The notes beneath the pieces are model-generated. The model was given only the letters and a program-made list of their open reading frames with translations. It did no database searches and was not told where the DNA came from. Of a stretch of 64,000 nt of DNA, positions 49,601-62,000 are shown piece by piece. The stretch is taken from the NCBI GenBank assembly GCA_964017185.1, contig OZ024880.1:37414329-37478328 (forward strand), written 5' to 3'. Origin of the DNA: Rugalucina vietnamica. Lineage: Eukaryota; Mollusca; Bivalvia; Lucinida; Lucinidae. The position numbers and the translations under genes are program-made. How positions within the stretch are numbered: the first letter of the stretch is position 1; each line of letters opens with the position of its first letter.

Positions 49601-52600
49601 AAGTAGTTTTTGCCTGATGTTCTTCAAATTTTCAACACACCTGCACCATTAGACAACACGTGTGGTATGAATATAGGGGCCAAAGGGTCAGTTTTGCAAG
49701 AGTTATGGGACTTTTTAAACTATACATAGAATGTTTGCCATAGTGCTAATAGTGCATACTTTGTGAAATTAACTCCTCCTACAGCTTTCAATATTCTCTT
49801 TTGATACTTTACAGATATTTGCCAGAGATATTGAAGATATGCATGAAGAAGTATTATGCTGAAGAAAAGAATTTTGATAAATTTTTGAACTTAGCCAATT
49901 TTCGATAATTGCCATATTCAACTATGGTTGGTAGTACATAGTTTGTGAAATCAACTCCTCCTAGGGCTTTCAGTATTTCTTTTCAATACTTTGCAGACAT
50001 GTTCCACACATAATGAAGATGTGCATGAAGAATTATAATGATGAAAAAAATAATTTTGACAAATTTACAGCATTTTTCAACATAGCCATTTTTGACCATT
50101 GCTTATATACAATAATGGTTGGTAGTTCATAGTTTGTGAAATCAACTTCTAGGGCTTTCAGTATTTCTTTTCAATACTTTGCAGACATGTTCCACACATA
50201 TTGAAGATGTGCATGAAGAATTACATGTATAATGCTGAAAAAAATTTTTTGACAAATTTACAGCAATGTTTAACATAGCCACTTTGTGACCATTGCTTAT
50301 ACAATAATGGTTGGTAGTGCATAGTTTGTGAAATCAACTCCTCCTAGGGCTTTCAGTATTTCTTTTCAATACTTTGCAGACATGTTCCACACATATTGAA
50401 GATGTGCATGAAGAATTATAATGATGAAAAAATAATTTTTGACAAATTTACAGCATTTTTTAACATAGTCATTTTTGACCATTGCTTATATACAATAATG
50501 GTTGGTAGTGCATACTTTGTGAAATCAACTCCTCCAAGGGCTTTCAGTATTTCTTTTCAATACTTTGCAGACATGTTCAACACATATTGAAGATGTGCAT
50601 GAATAATTATAATACTGAAAAATTAATTTCTGACAAATTTACAGCATTTTATAACATAGCCATTTTTTGACCATTGTTTATATACCATAATGGTTGGTAG
50701 TGCATAGTTTGTGAAATCAACTCCTCCTTTAATGGTTGGTAGTGCATAGTTTGTGAAATCAGCTCCTCCTAGGGCTTTCAGTATTTCTTTTCAATACTTT
50801 GCAGACATGTTCCACACATATTGAAGATGTGCATGAATAATTATAATACTGAAAAAGTGATTTTTGACAAATTTACATTATTTTTCAACATAGCCATTTC
50901 TCGACCATTGCTAATATACAATAATGGTTGGTAGTTCATAGTTTGTGAAATCAACTTCTAGGGCTTTCAGTATTTCTTTTCAATACTTTGCAGACATGTT
51001 CCACACATATTGAAGATGTGCATGAAGAATTACATGTATAATGCTGAAAAAAATTTTTTGACAAATTTACAGCAATGTTTAACATAGCCACTTTGTGACC
51101 ATTGCTTATACAATAATGGTTGGTAGTGCATAGTTTGTGAAATCAACTCCTCCTAGGGCTTTCAGTATTTCTTTTCAATACTTTGCAGACATGTTCCACA
51201 CATATTGAAGATGTGCATGAAGAATTATAATGATGAAAAAATAATTTTTGACAAATTTACAGCATTTTTTAACATAGTCATTTTTGACCATTGCTTATAT
51301 ACAATAATGGTTGGTAGTGCATACTTTGTGAAATCAACTCCTCCAAGGGCTTTCAGTATTTCTTTTCAATACTTTGCAGACATGTTCAACACATATTGAA
51401 GATGTGCATGAATAATTATAATACTGAAAAATTAATTTCTGACAAATTTACAGCATTTTATAACATAGCCATTTTTTGACCATTGTTTATATACCATAAT
51501 GGTTGGTAGTGCATAGTTTGTGAAATCAACTCCTCCTTTAATGGTTGGTAGTGCATAGTTTGTGAAATCAGCTCCTCCTAGGGCTTTCAGTATTTCTTTT
51601 CAATACTTTGCAGACATGTTCCACACATATTGAAGATGTGCATGAATAATTATAATACTGAAAAAGTGATTTTTGACAAATTTACATTATTTTTCAACAT
51701 AGCCATTTCTCGACCATTGCTAATATACAATAATGGTTGGTAGTGCATACTTTGTGAAATCAACTCCTCTTAGGGCTTTCAGTGTTTCTTTTAAATTCTT
51801 TGTAGATTTGTTCCAGAATTATTTTAGATGTGCATGGATAATTTTCATGCTGAAAAATTAATTTTTGACAAATTTACAGTAGCTTTTATTTAACTTAGCC
51901 AATTTTTTACCATTTTTCATGATAAACAATAATGTTCGTAGTGCATACAGTGAAATCAACCTCAAGCTTTCAATATATTCTTTTAATATCTTATAGATGT
52001 GACTGGCATACTGAGGATGTACATGAAGAATTATAATGCTGAAAAGATATCTTTGACAAATTGTCTGCATGTTTGACTGTGGAAGTTATTGGCCAGCTTC
52101 AGATAATTTTGCGGGGCGTATACTGAAAGCCTTGCTTGCAGCCAATTTCTAGTTTTCTTTGTCTTTTCTGTATCATACCATATTTTCAGAAAGTTGGAGG
52201 CTGGCAAAAGACTATATTTTTACTTGATGGTTGTATAAATTTCAGATCTAACACGTGGTACTATACCTGTATTAATATCTTGGAACTGGTATTGTCATCC
52301 CGACCTGACGACTCTCTACACAAGTTAGAGGCCGTGTATGTATTGACTTGATGACTGCGTAAATTTCAGATCTAACACATGGTACTATACCTGTATTAAT
52401 ATCTTGGAACTGGTATTGTCATCTCGACCTGATGACTCTCTACACAAGTTAGAGGCCGTGTATGTGAGAAGACTGAACAGTGATAATGATGCCTATATTG
52501 ATGCTGTGTTTATTGGACAGGATGTCACTACAGATGACACAGGTTAGGGCTTACATCTTGTTTACATATGAGCCGCCTAGTGGGAAAACCAACAACGTGG

Positions 52601-55600
52601 TTTCCGACCAGGTCCGACATAAACCGACCTGTACAAGCACAGAAAAGAGCTAGAATCTTGAAATTTCAGATTTAAGTAGAAGAGGAACTGTACTATCCGA
52701 GTAGCGAAAACAAAGGCGCTGATCAGCTTCGCGGTTACCGCGAAGCTGATCTGCGCCTTTGTTTTCGCCTAGGCAGATTGTTGGTTTTCCCATGAGGTGG
52801 CTCATATCTGTGTAATTCAGATAGAAACTTGAAGTTTATAGAGGTGTATGTTATATTGCGATTTTTGCTCTGATTAAATCATTCATTTGCTTAGACCAAC
52901 ATCATAAAGATTTATTCTAGCACCTTGACAGTGAAAGTATTCTCATAAGGCATTTATTTATGCAATGCATTTGAGCAAAGAAAATTTGAAATTGGCTAGA
53001 TTGGTTGTCATATGATAATCATACCTTTAATGTAGCTTTTGATATGAAAATTATAAAGAATTTATTATATAATGTACTTGTATATAGCGCTTGCCTTTTT
53101 AGTCATTAAATGTTCCATAGACTCTTGAAATTATTTTTAGCAAAAATGGTGCTTATTTTGAGATGTGTGTTTTAGCTGAAATCAATAGACAACGACTACG
53201 ACCAGCAATGCCAAATGGTGCCCTGATTGACAGAGTGACGGTTACCAGCTCTGTGACTGATGTGTATACAGTGACACTACAACCGTTTGATTGTGGGAAC
53301 GAATTTCCTTTGTTTGAACTCACAAATGGTTTGGTAAGTGGTTTTATTGGTTTAATAAAGCAATTTATCCTGAGGTGTGCCGAGTGGCCGAGTGGTTAAG
53401 GTTAGTTTAACCTGTGGTTGGAGTCTGACTCTTTTATGGTTTTACATCCAAGAGGTTTAAGAGGTGTACAGTATTAAGTGTAAGGTAGAAGAGCAATGAC
53501 ATTGTTTTTCTAGTGATGCGGCTCATTTCTGTTTCAAGCATGCATATACAATATATATAATTATACCTCATTTATATTTATTGGCTCAGTGTGGATTTTG
53601 ATTGGTCCAGAACAGGTCACGCGGAGGGTGCTATTCTATTCGCATAATCATATTACCCTCTGGCATCATATCTGCCTAAACAAGTGCGGCTGCACTCATA
53701 GTCACATGCATTTGTTTACAGTGCACTTCGAGGGTGCTATTCTGTCATATCGCAGCCATGATCATATTACCCTCTGACGTCATATTCATCTACATGTTCA
53801 ATTGCACTTGCAGTCACAGGTGTTTGTCATATGGCATGTCGCTAAATTGTTTCAAAAGTGGTTTGGTATAATAAAACATTTGTTGCCCTTGAGTGAGGGT
53901 GACATGACATTTTGTTCAACGACAGGTTATATTGCCCTCGGCCTTTGCTGTTGGGCAATATTACCTGCCTTGGGTGAACAAATCGTCATGTCACCCTCAC
54001 TCTAGGGCAAAAATTGTATATTATATTTTTTCCAAGCTAACAGAATGACAATTATATACACAAGTTGACCTCTTTATAACACTGGTCACGATAACATAAT
54101 GATTAGAGCCTCATTTTAGATAATTCTGCTATATATCTACACATTTAATTATCTGTATAAATGGACTGGATAGCTAACATTGAAATTGTCTTGGATCTCC
54201 CAAAAATGTGGTATAAGAGGTTGTGGTGTATTGCTATATTCATCTTATGTTCTTCATTAGAGTAATCTTTTGGCATGTTCTTATATGGACCAGCCTTGGT
54301 TATGTCTCAGTGTTATATATTAAGAGAAGGATTTAAATCTTTTAATACAGCCTCTTTCACTCGAGTTTGCCGTGCGAGCATTTGCATTACATAAGAAGAC
54401 CATGTATTCTGGAGATCTGCATTTGTTTTCATGTTGTCTACAAAGACATCTGGATTGATTGATCTGCTGATTTGAGTGACAGTTTCAAACTAAATGACAT
54501 TTAAAATGGCAAACTCATGTGAAATTTTTATCTTAATATGTGGAATTTTGGCCATACTGATAGGTAACTGCTAAAATTGAAAAAAATTCTGATTTTGTCC
54601 CTATCCTATTTCAAGTGTGTGTTCTTAATATGCATCATATATGTTATGCAAAGAATTTTGAACTACAAATGTGCTTTAACTAAACAATTACAATGTTTTT
54701 ATCAGAAGATGTGACATCATTACCTAAAGGTAAATGCTGAATAGATTTTCAGAACACCTGGCACCTGGGACACAGTTTCAGTTCTAAAATGTAAAAAAGT
54801 TACCTGATTTACACACAAACTTGATTGACCTAAATGCTCAAATGGCAGTCTAGAGTGAAAGGGGCTGTATTTCAAAATTAAATGGATGTGTAAGCATAAT
54901 TTTAGCTTTCTGTTGTAGATTCAAAGTGGTCTGACAGCTAGCCCCAGTACTGCAGCGTCATACAGACTCAAGCACAGTGATTCTGGTAGTCTGTCTGTGA
55001 GCAGGACATCAGCGGCTTCTCCTCCTGTACAGAATACTATTGATGTCACCTTCAACGGAAATACAAAATCTGGTATGTTGAATGATAAATTAAAAGGGAG
55101 ACCTGATAGCAGTATGATTGCTTTCTATCAATCAATGTGTCTGCCAATTCCAAAATCGTTTCTCAACCAGTAGTGTTTGTTTCTCATTAAAAAAAACTCT
55201 GTTTTATCCGAATTATACCCACTTTTGAATTTATGCCTCAATTTTGGATATTTGGGAATCTTATTTTAGGTCGGTGAGTCTTACTTTGGAGAACATGGTC
55301 AGCTTATAGAGACTGATAAATAGATAACTTTCTGAGGTTTGTCTTGAGGGAAAAGCATACCCTAGTAATCATTCATCACAAATTTGTTGACAAAAATATT
55401 CTGTTACAGGCTTAGATGTAACTCTGGATGCCATTGACTTTGGTAAAGAGCTTGAGTCACTGCCTGGTATTGGTGACCTATCAGTGACCAAGACTGACAA
55501 CTGTTCCAACTTTGACCTTCGAGTGACCTTTGAGAGTCTCCCTGGCGACCTTCCACAGATGATGGTATCCAAAAGCAACCTTGAAGGAATTGATGTGACG

Positions 55601-58600
55601 GCTTCAACCTTTACCAATGTTGACGGTGGACTATTGTATGATCTAATGGGAGATATGGTATCTACGGTAGAGACAGACCCCCAGGTCAGGGTGTACATCA
55701 ATGACGTCCCAACAAAATGTTCCGGTGATTGTTCCTTCCAGTGGGATTCCTCAGTGACCCCTACTGTTACTGGGGTGACACCCACTTCAGGTAAACTTTG
55801 AATATATTGGTAGGTCAGGGCGTGAGATGGGGAGGGGCGTAGAGACAGACCCCCAGGTCAGGGTGTACATCAATGACGTCCCAACAAAATGTTCCGGTGA
55901 TTGTTCCTTCCAGTGGGATTCCTCAGTGACCCCTACTGTTACTGGGGTGACACCTACTTCAGGTAAACTTTGAATATATTGGTAGGTTGGGCGTGGGATG
56001 GTGGGGAGGGGGGCTAGATAACTTAGGATATACTGTAGATCCGGAAATATTCGCGAACTGGTTGCCTTACGAATTCAAAGTTCTCGCTAATAAAGAGTCA
56101 CTATAAACTTTATAGAATACATAGACACTCACTCGCGAATTCAAGAACTCGCTAATAATTCGGAAATAGAAAATTCGCGAAATAAAAGTAATGCAAAAAT
56201 TTTCGAATTTACAGTATCGAAGGGTTGGGGGCAGGGGGGATGTGTTAAGACAGTGGTTATTGGCACAGAAGGGCTTATCAAGTCAGATTATAACAAGTCA
56301 GATTATGATGCAGTGGTTCCTCTGGCCGAGTGGTTAAAGTTGCCAGTATTATTACAGCTCTTAGTCATTTCATTGACTTGCTGTGTCAAGTGTGGGTTAG
56401 AGCCCATATGAGCTGAAATGATCTTGAAAGGGACTCAAAACTGACTCAAAATTGATTCAGATGTCACTGAAATGATTTATTGAAGCCACTTCTCGAAAAA
56501 TGAAATTTGCTATTTAGTTCACATTGTCAAATAACCACACACAGCTTTTATCTGAAGGATCTGAACATAAGCCCTCATTGTTTGTTTTGTGTATTAGTTT
56601 TTGCATCCTGTTAGATTAATTAGATATCTAAAAGCCTCTTTCCAGACTGTGATGTATATCTTTTCTTCTTGTTTTAGGCACATCAGCCTTGGGTACCAGC
56701 ATCACTGTGAGTGGAACCAGATTTTCTTCCATACAAGCTGACAACACCGTCACTATAGGTGGTGTAGATTGTACGGTTACCGAGGCAACAACTACTAGTA
56801 TCACCTGTGATGTAGGTAACGGTCCCGTCGGCGATCACAAGGTCATGGTGAACGTTGCTGGGAAAGGATTTGCATCACACAGTAGTGACATTATGTTTAC
56901 CTACACAGCAAATATCACTGGAATATCACCGTCTGCTGGTAGTCTTGGAGGTAAAGCTGTTCTTGTAATTTTAATTTGCAAAAAATAAAACAAATAATCT
57001 TCAATGACTGGTATGTTGACTTTACTGGTCATTTTAGCATTACTTGGCCTGCCAAGGCAAAGGCGAAGTTTAAGAATCAAACCATGTGACATTTGAGCCG
57101 TCTCGTGGGAAAACCAACAATGTGGTTTCCGAACAGGTCCAACACAAATCAGGCTGCATAGTCACAGAAGTAGGCTAGAAGCTTTAAATTTCGGATTTAA
57201 GAAGAAGAGGTATTGTACTATCCGTGTAGCGAAAACAAAGGCGCTGATCAGCTTTGCGGTTACCGCGAAGCTGATCTGCGCCTTTGTTTTCGCATATGCA
57301 AATTGTTGGTTTTCCCATGAGGCGGCTTATTTCTTATTGTCTTAACAAAAGTAAACAGCTTCTGTTGATGGATTAGTAAAGAGTGTTCCAATGCTTTGAG
57401 TTTCTTAATTCCTTTTGGTTGCGGTATACCAACCATCTCTGGCTATGGGTTTAAAGCTGGAGCTGCTGTTACCATAGGAATAGGCTCATGATGACGTTGA
57501 CAGAATATTGGCTATGTTATGCTATGTTAGAAAAAGAATTTAATATTATTCAAACTTTTGACATAATTCAGGTGGGGGTATATTGACCATCTCTGGCTAT
57601 GGGTTTAAAGCTGGAGCCACTGTTGCCATGGGAACAGGGTCATGTGATGTCGTTGATATTAATGCTGATGAAATTACATGTACCATTCCCTCTACGGTTA
57701 GTACAGTACCTAAGTAAAAAGTCTAAGATCAGAGAAGATACAGTTGCAATTGATTTTCTTGAATTTAGAAGCTGAGTCTCCATATACTACCAGAAATATA
57801 CTTTGTTGTCAATGTTTCGTCCAATTTGTAATGTCTTATGTGGTATTGGGAAACGATTTGCAAAATTTATGAATAATTACGACTGTTTAGATCAGTTAAA
57901 GTTTTATTATTAATCATTTACGTAATCTAACTTGAAATATAATGTCACTATGGAGTTTGAGCAATGTCACTACCATTTTAAGGCAGATAACCTTTCTTTT
58001 TCCCTCCAGAACTCAGAAGGGGATGTCACTGTAACAGTAACACAAAGTTCTACAACTCTTACCCACTCCAGTTACACATATGATGATGGTCTGACGGCCA
58101 CAGTTTCCAGTGTTAGTCCAACAACTATTGGTGTTTCAGGTTAGTTATTCCTTTTTAAACAACAAGAGACGGTCGTCTGATGTTATTTAAAGAATTGCCA
58201 CTAAATCCTGACCTACTCTGTGTGAACATTTGAGCCACCTCGTGGGAAAACCAACAATGTGGTTTCCGAACAGGTCCGACATAAACCGAGCTGTACAAGC
58301 ACAGAAGCAGGCTAGAAGCTTGAAATTTTGGAGTTAAGTAGAAGAGGAATTGTACTATCCTATTAGCGAAAACAAAGGCGCTGATCAGCTTCGCGGTTAC
58401 CGCGAAGCTGATCTGCGCCTTTGTTTTCGCCTATGCAGATTGTTGGTTTTCCCATGAGGCGGCTCATTTATTAACAAGAGATATACCATGACTACAAGCT
58501 TCAAGCAACAAAGCAAAGTCTCTGATATATTCAGCAAGGTATATAAAGCAGTATTTTCAAGCAAGATTTTCAAAAAATTCTATTGTTTTACCTTTTCCTT

Positions 58601-59050
58601 ACAAGAAACTTGAAGTTGCATAAAATTTCTTTTTATGATTCAGGAGGTACCATTACAATTGATGGCAGTTCATTTGGAAGTTCCGGTAGTGTGTATATTG
58701 GTTCCCAGGCGGCTGAAGTGACATCATTCACTGATACACAGATCATTGTGGAGATAGGGGCAGTACAAGCTGGTACCCAGCCCATTAAGGTGAAAACAAC
58801 CAATGGACTTGCTGTAGATGGGTGAGGAAATAGTTTTACTTCATGATATAGAAACAGCCTTTTCTGGAGCATTGAAAAACTTGACCAGGTATTCACAAGA
58901 GAACAACAGGATTGATGGACCTATAAATGCTCACATATTATCTGAAAATAGAACTCAAAACATAACTTTGACCATTCATAAGAATTAATTTCATTAGCCA
59001 TAAGAATTAATTTCATTGGCCATCATGTTTAATACCTTGATTGACAATAT

Positions 59051-59097
<47 letters not shown>

Positions 59098-62000
59098 GGT
59101 CTCAGACCATTCATAAGAATTAATTTCATTGGCCATCCATAAGAATTAATTTCATTGGCTATCATGTTACCTTGATTGACAATATCAAAAAAAAAAAAAA
59201 AAAAAAAAAAAAGTCAGGTCTCAGGTTTACAAACATTTTTTGTGCGATATGTTAACTTATTTCTAGCTTAGGAATTTTTTTAAGTAATTTACTACATATG
59301 GACATGGAATCCATCTTGGTCATGTAACCAAGTCATCTTGGTCATGTGACCCATATATTAAATGTATGTGTATATGAAAGGAATTGTGTTGATGTAAGCA
59401 AGATAAAGTTATCCCTATAAGCTCAACTGGTAAAGAAATCTATTTCTATTTTCCAGGTCAGGTTCTATCCCCAGTATAGATGTAGAGCTGAGCGTGACCA
59501 ATGTCTACCCACTACGAGGTTCCCTACAGGGTGGTACCAAACTCACCATTACAGGGGCGGGGTTCGGTACCAATGAGTCTCTGGTCGATGTCAGTGTTGG
59601 TGACTTCACCTGTGATGTTGACTCTGTACAGAACACACAGATTGTTTGTCAGATAGAAAATATGGCAGTTGTACACCCTGTTACTAATCAAGGAGTTCAT
59701 AAAAGTATGTGGCATATTGGTTTTTAGATAACTGAAGCACTAACATATACAAGAATAATGTGTAGTGTGTCAACCGGGCAATTTACTTTGGTGAATTTTT
59801 CTCACAAAAATCGCAAACATAAATCACTAAACCTTTTGGTGCTGGATGATTCTTTTGTCACCTGCTGATTTTCATAACTAAGGTTCAATATATTTTGTTG
59901 GTTTTGTATGTTAAAAGCAGAGAATATGTTTATATAGTGTATTGTTTACTTCGCATTTAATCTCTTTACAGTGTATGGTGATTACTATGCATTTGACCAG
60001 CCTCAGCTAACAATAGAAAGAGGAGATATTGTCCATTGGAGTTGGGAAACTCCTGACTTTATCAATGACATAAACCACTCCATCATACAGGTGGATAGTC
60101 CCAGTTCAACAACAGCCAAAGAAGGTGGCTTCAGTAGCGCAGCTTCCAGGAACGGTAAGTTAGACATTTCCTTAACACAAAGTATCTATGAGGAGATATT
60201 GACCATTAGAGTTGGAAAACTCCTGACTTTGTTAATGACATCAACCACTCCATCATAGAGGTGGATAGTCCCAGTTCAACAAAGGCCAAAGAAGGTGGTT
60301 TCAGTAGCGGACTATCTAGGAACGGTGAGTTAGACATTTTCTAAACACAAAGTACCTTTGAGGGGATATTGTGGATTGGAGTTGGGAGACTCCTGACTTT
60401 GTGAATATCATTAACCACTCCATCATAGAGGTGGATAGTCCCAGTTCAACAACTGCCACAGAAGGTGGCACAAAATAGGTCACATGTCTAAGATGGCTGC
60501 CACATCCTTGTATGGTAAATGTTGCTGCATTCTGCGTTATGTATAAAGTATGAGTCAAATGAGGGTATTTGGCCCTAAAGGATGCATATGGAATGCAAAC
60601 AGTGAATAAATTGATAGAAGTTCCCCATGTTTGTAAATCTTGTTGGGAAAGAGCTAGTCAATTTGCTTTTCTTGTATGTTGTAACAATTTTTGTGGCATT
60701 TCGTGCTGTACTTTCTTTTCCGCCTGGTGTCTCTGTTGGGATTGTATCAATTCCTGTGCTTTCTAGCCTTGCTTCACTATGATTTTCCCAGAAGAATCTT
60801 TCCTGAAACTTCATTTCACTTTGTTATTTGGAAGTTCACATTTTTTTATCATTCTACAGGAGAATTCCAGTATCAGTTCACTGACCTTGGCACTTACTAT
60901 GTCTGGAGTGGCTATGTGGACAAGTGGGGCATCAAGAATTATGCTGGACAGATTGAAGTGGTAGAGAAACTCTCTAGTATTGGAGAAATCAGTGTGACGG
61001 TCTCAGGGATAGAAGCTCTACAAGATGTTGGAGGTGTGTAGTCTTTGATAGGACGCAAAAATGTTTTAAATGTATGGTCACACTGGTTATCTGGAGACAA
61101 GCAATGTGACTCACAACAACTACGTGTAACACAAATCAGTGTCAATAGTGAGTAAATGTCTGTCTGGGAACAACTTTGCTGGGATCATTTTCAAGTTTTA
61201 GTCAGACAGCTTCTTACATCATAGGTCACCATGTGGATAATTTACAGGTGTAATGATTGCATCAAGCAAATTACTCAATTTAGGCTTTGCAACTAGCAAT
61301 ACTCACCTGATATAAAGTAGCTTTGCTTCGTTAATGCTCATGACAAACTGATCTGGTTGGATGCTTATGCTAATCTGTGCTTTTGCTAAATCAAAGCTCA
61401 AATTATAGATTTTATATTTTATCTCGATTTCCATAATGCACAGTAACATGCAGTGACCTAACTTAATTTTCAGGTTCCTCCAATCCTACCGACTCCTCAG
61501 CATGCCAGTCAGTGACGTCTGCTAAATCAGGATGTAGTGATTCCCTGCCCTCTGGTGATGACCCAGATAAATTCAACTTTGCCTTCTGGTCCTGTTCTAC
61601 CCCGGTGGTGGATTCTATCAGCCAGCTCACAGGCACAGCCAAGACTGAGATCAGTCTGTCTGGGGAGGGATTTTCCACCACAGATTGTCAGAATGAAATT
61701 TTGTTTGGAGATTACCCCTGTGATGTAGTATCGTCTGCTGAGTCATCTGTCAGTTGCACCATGGGAAGGGAAGCAGAAGTTGAGCTGGGAGTCTTGCATC
61801 CTTTATCAGTAGTTGTTGGAAATCGTGGCTATGCTTTGATCAACATCATGTCAGTAGAGGCCAAGAGCTTTGGTTTAATCCCCAACATAGAAGATATTCA
61901 GCCAACATCTGGCTCCATGGCTGGGGGTGCTATCATCACTATATCTGGCTTTGGCTTCGGTGATTCTCCAGTTGTCAACATTGACGGCTATTCATGTGAG

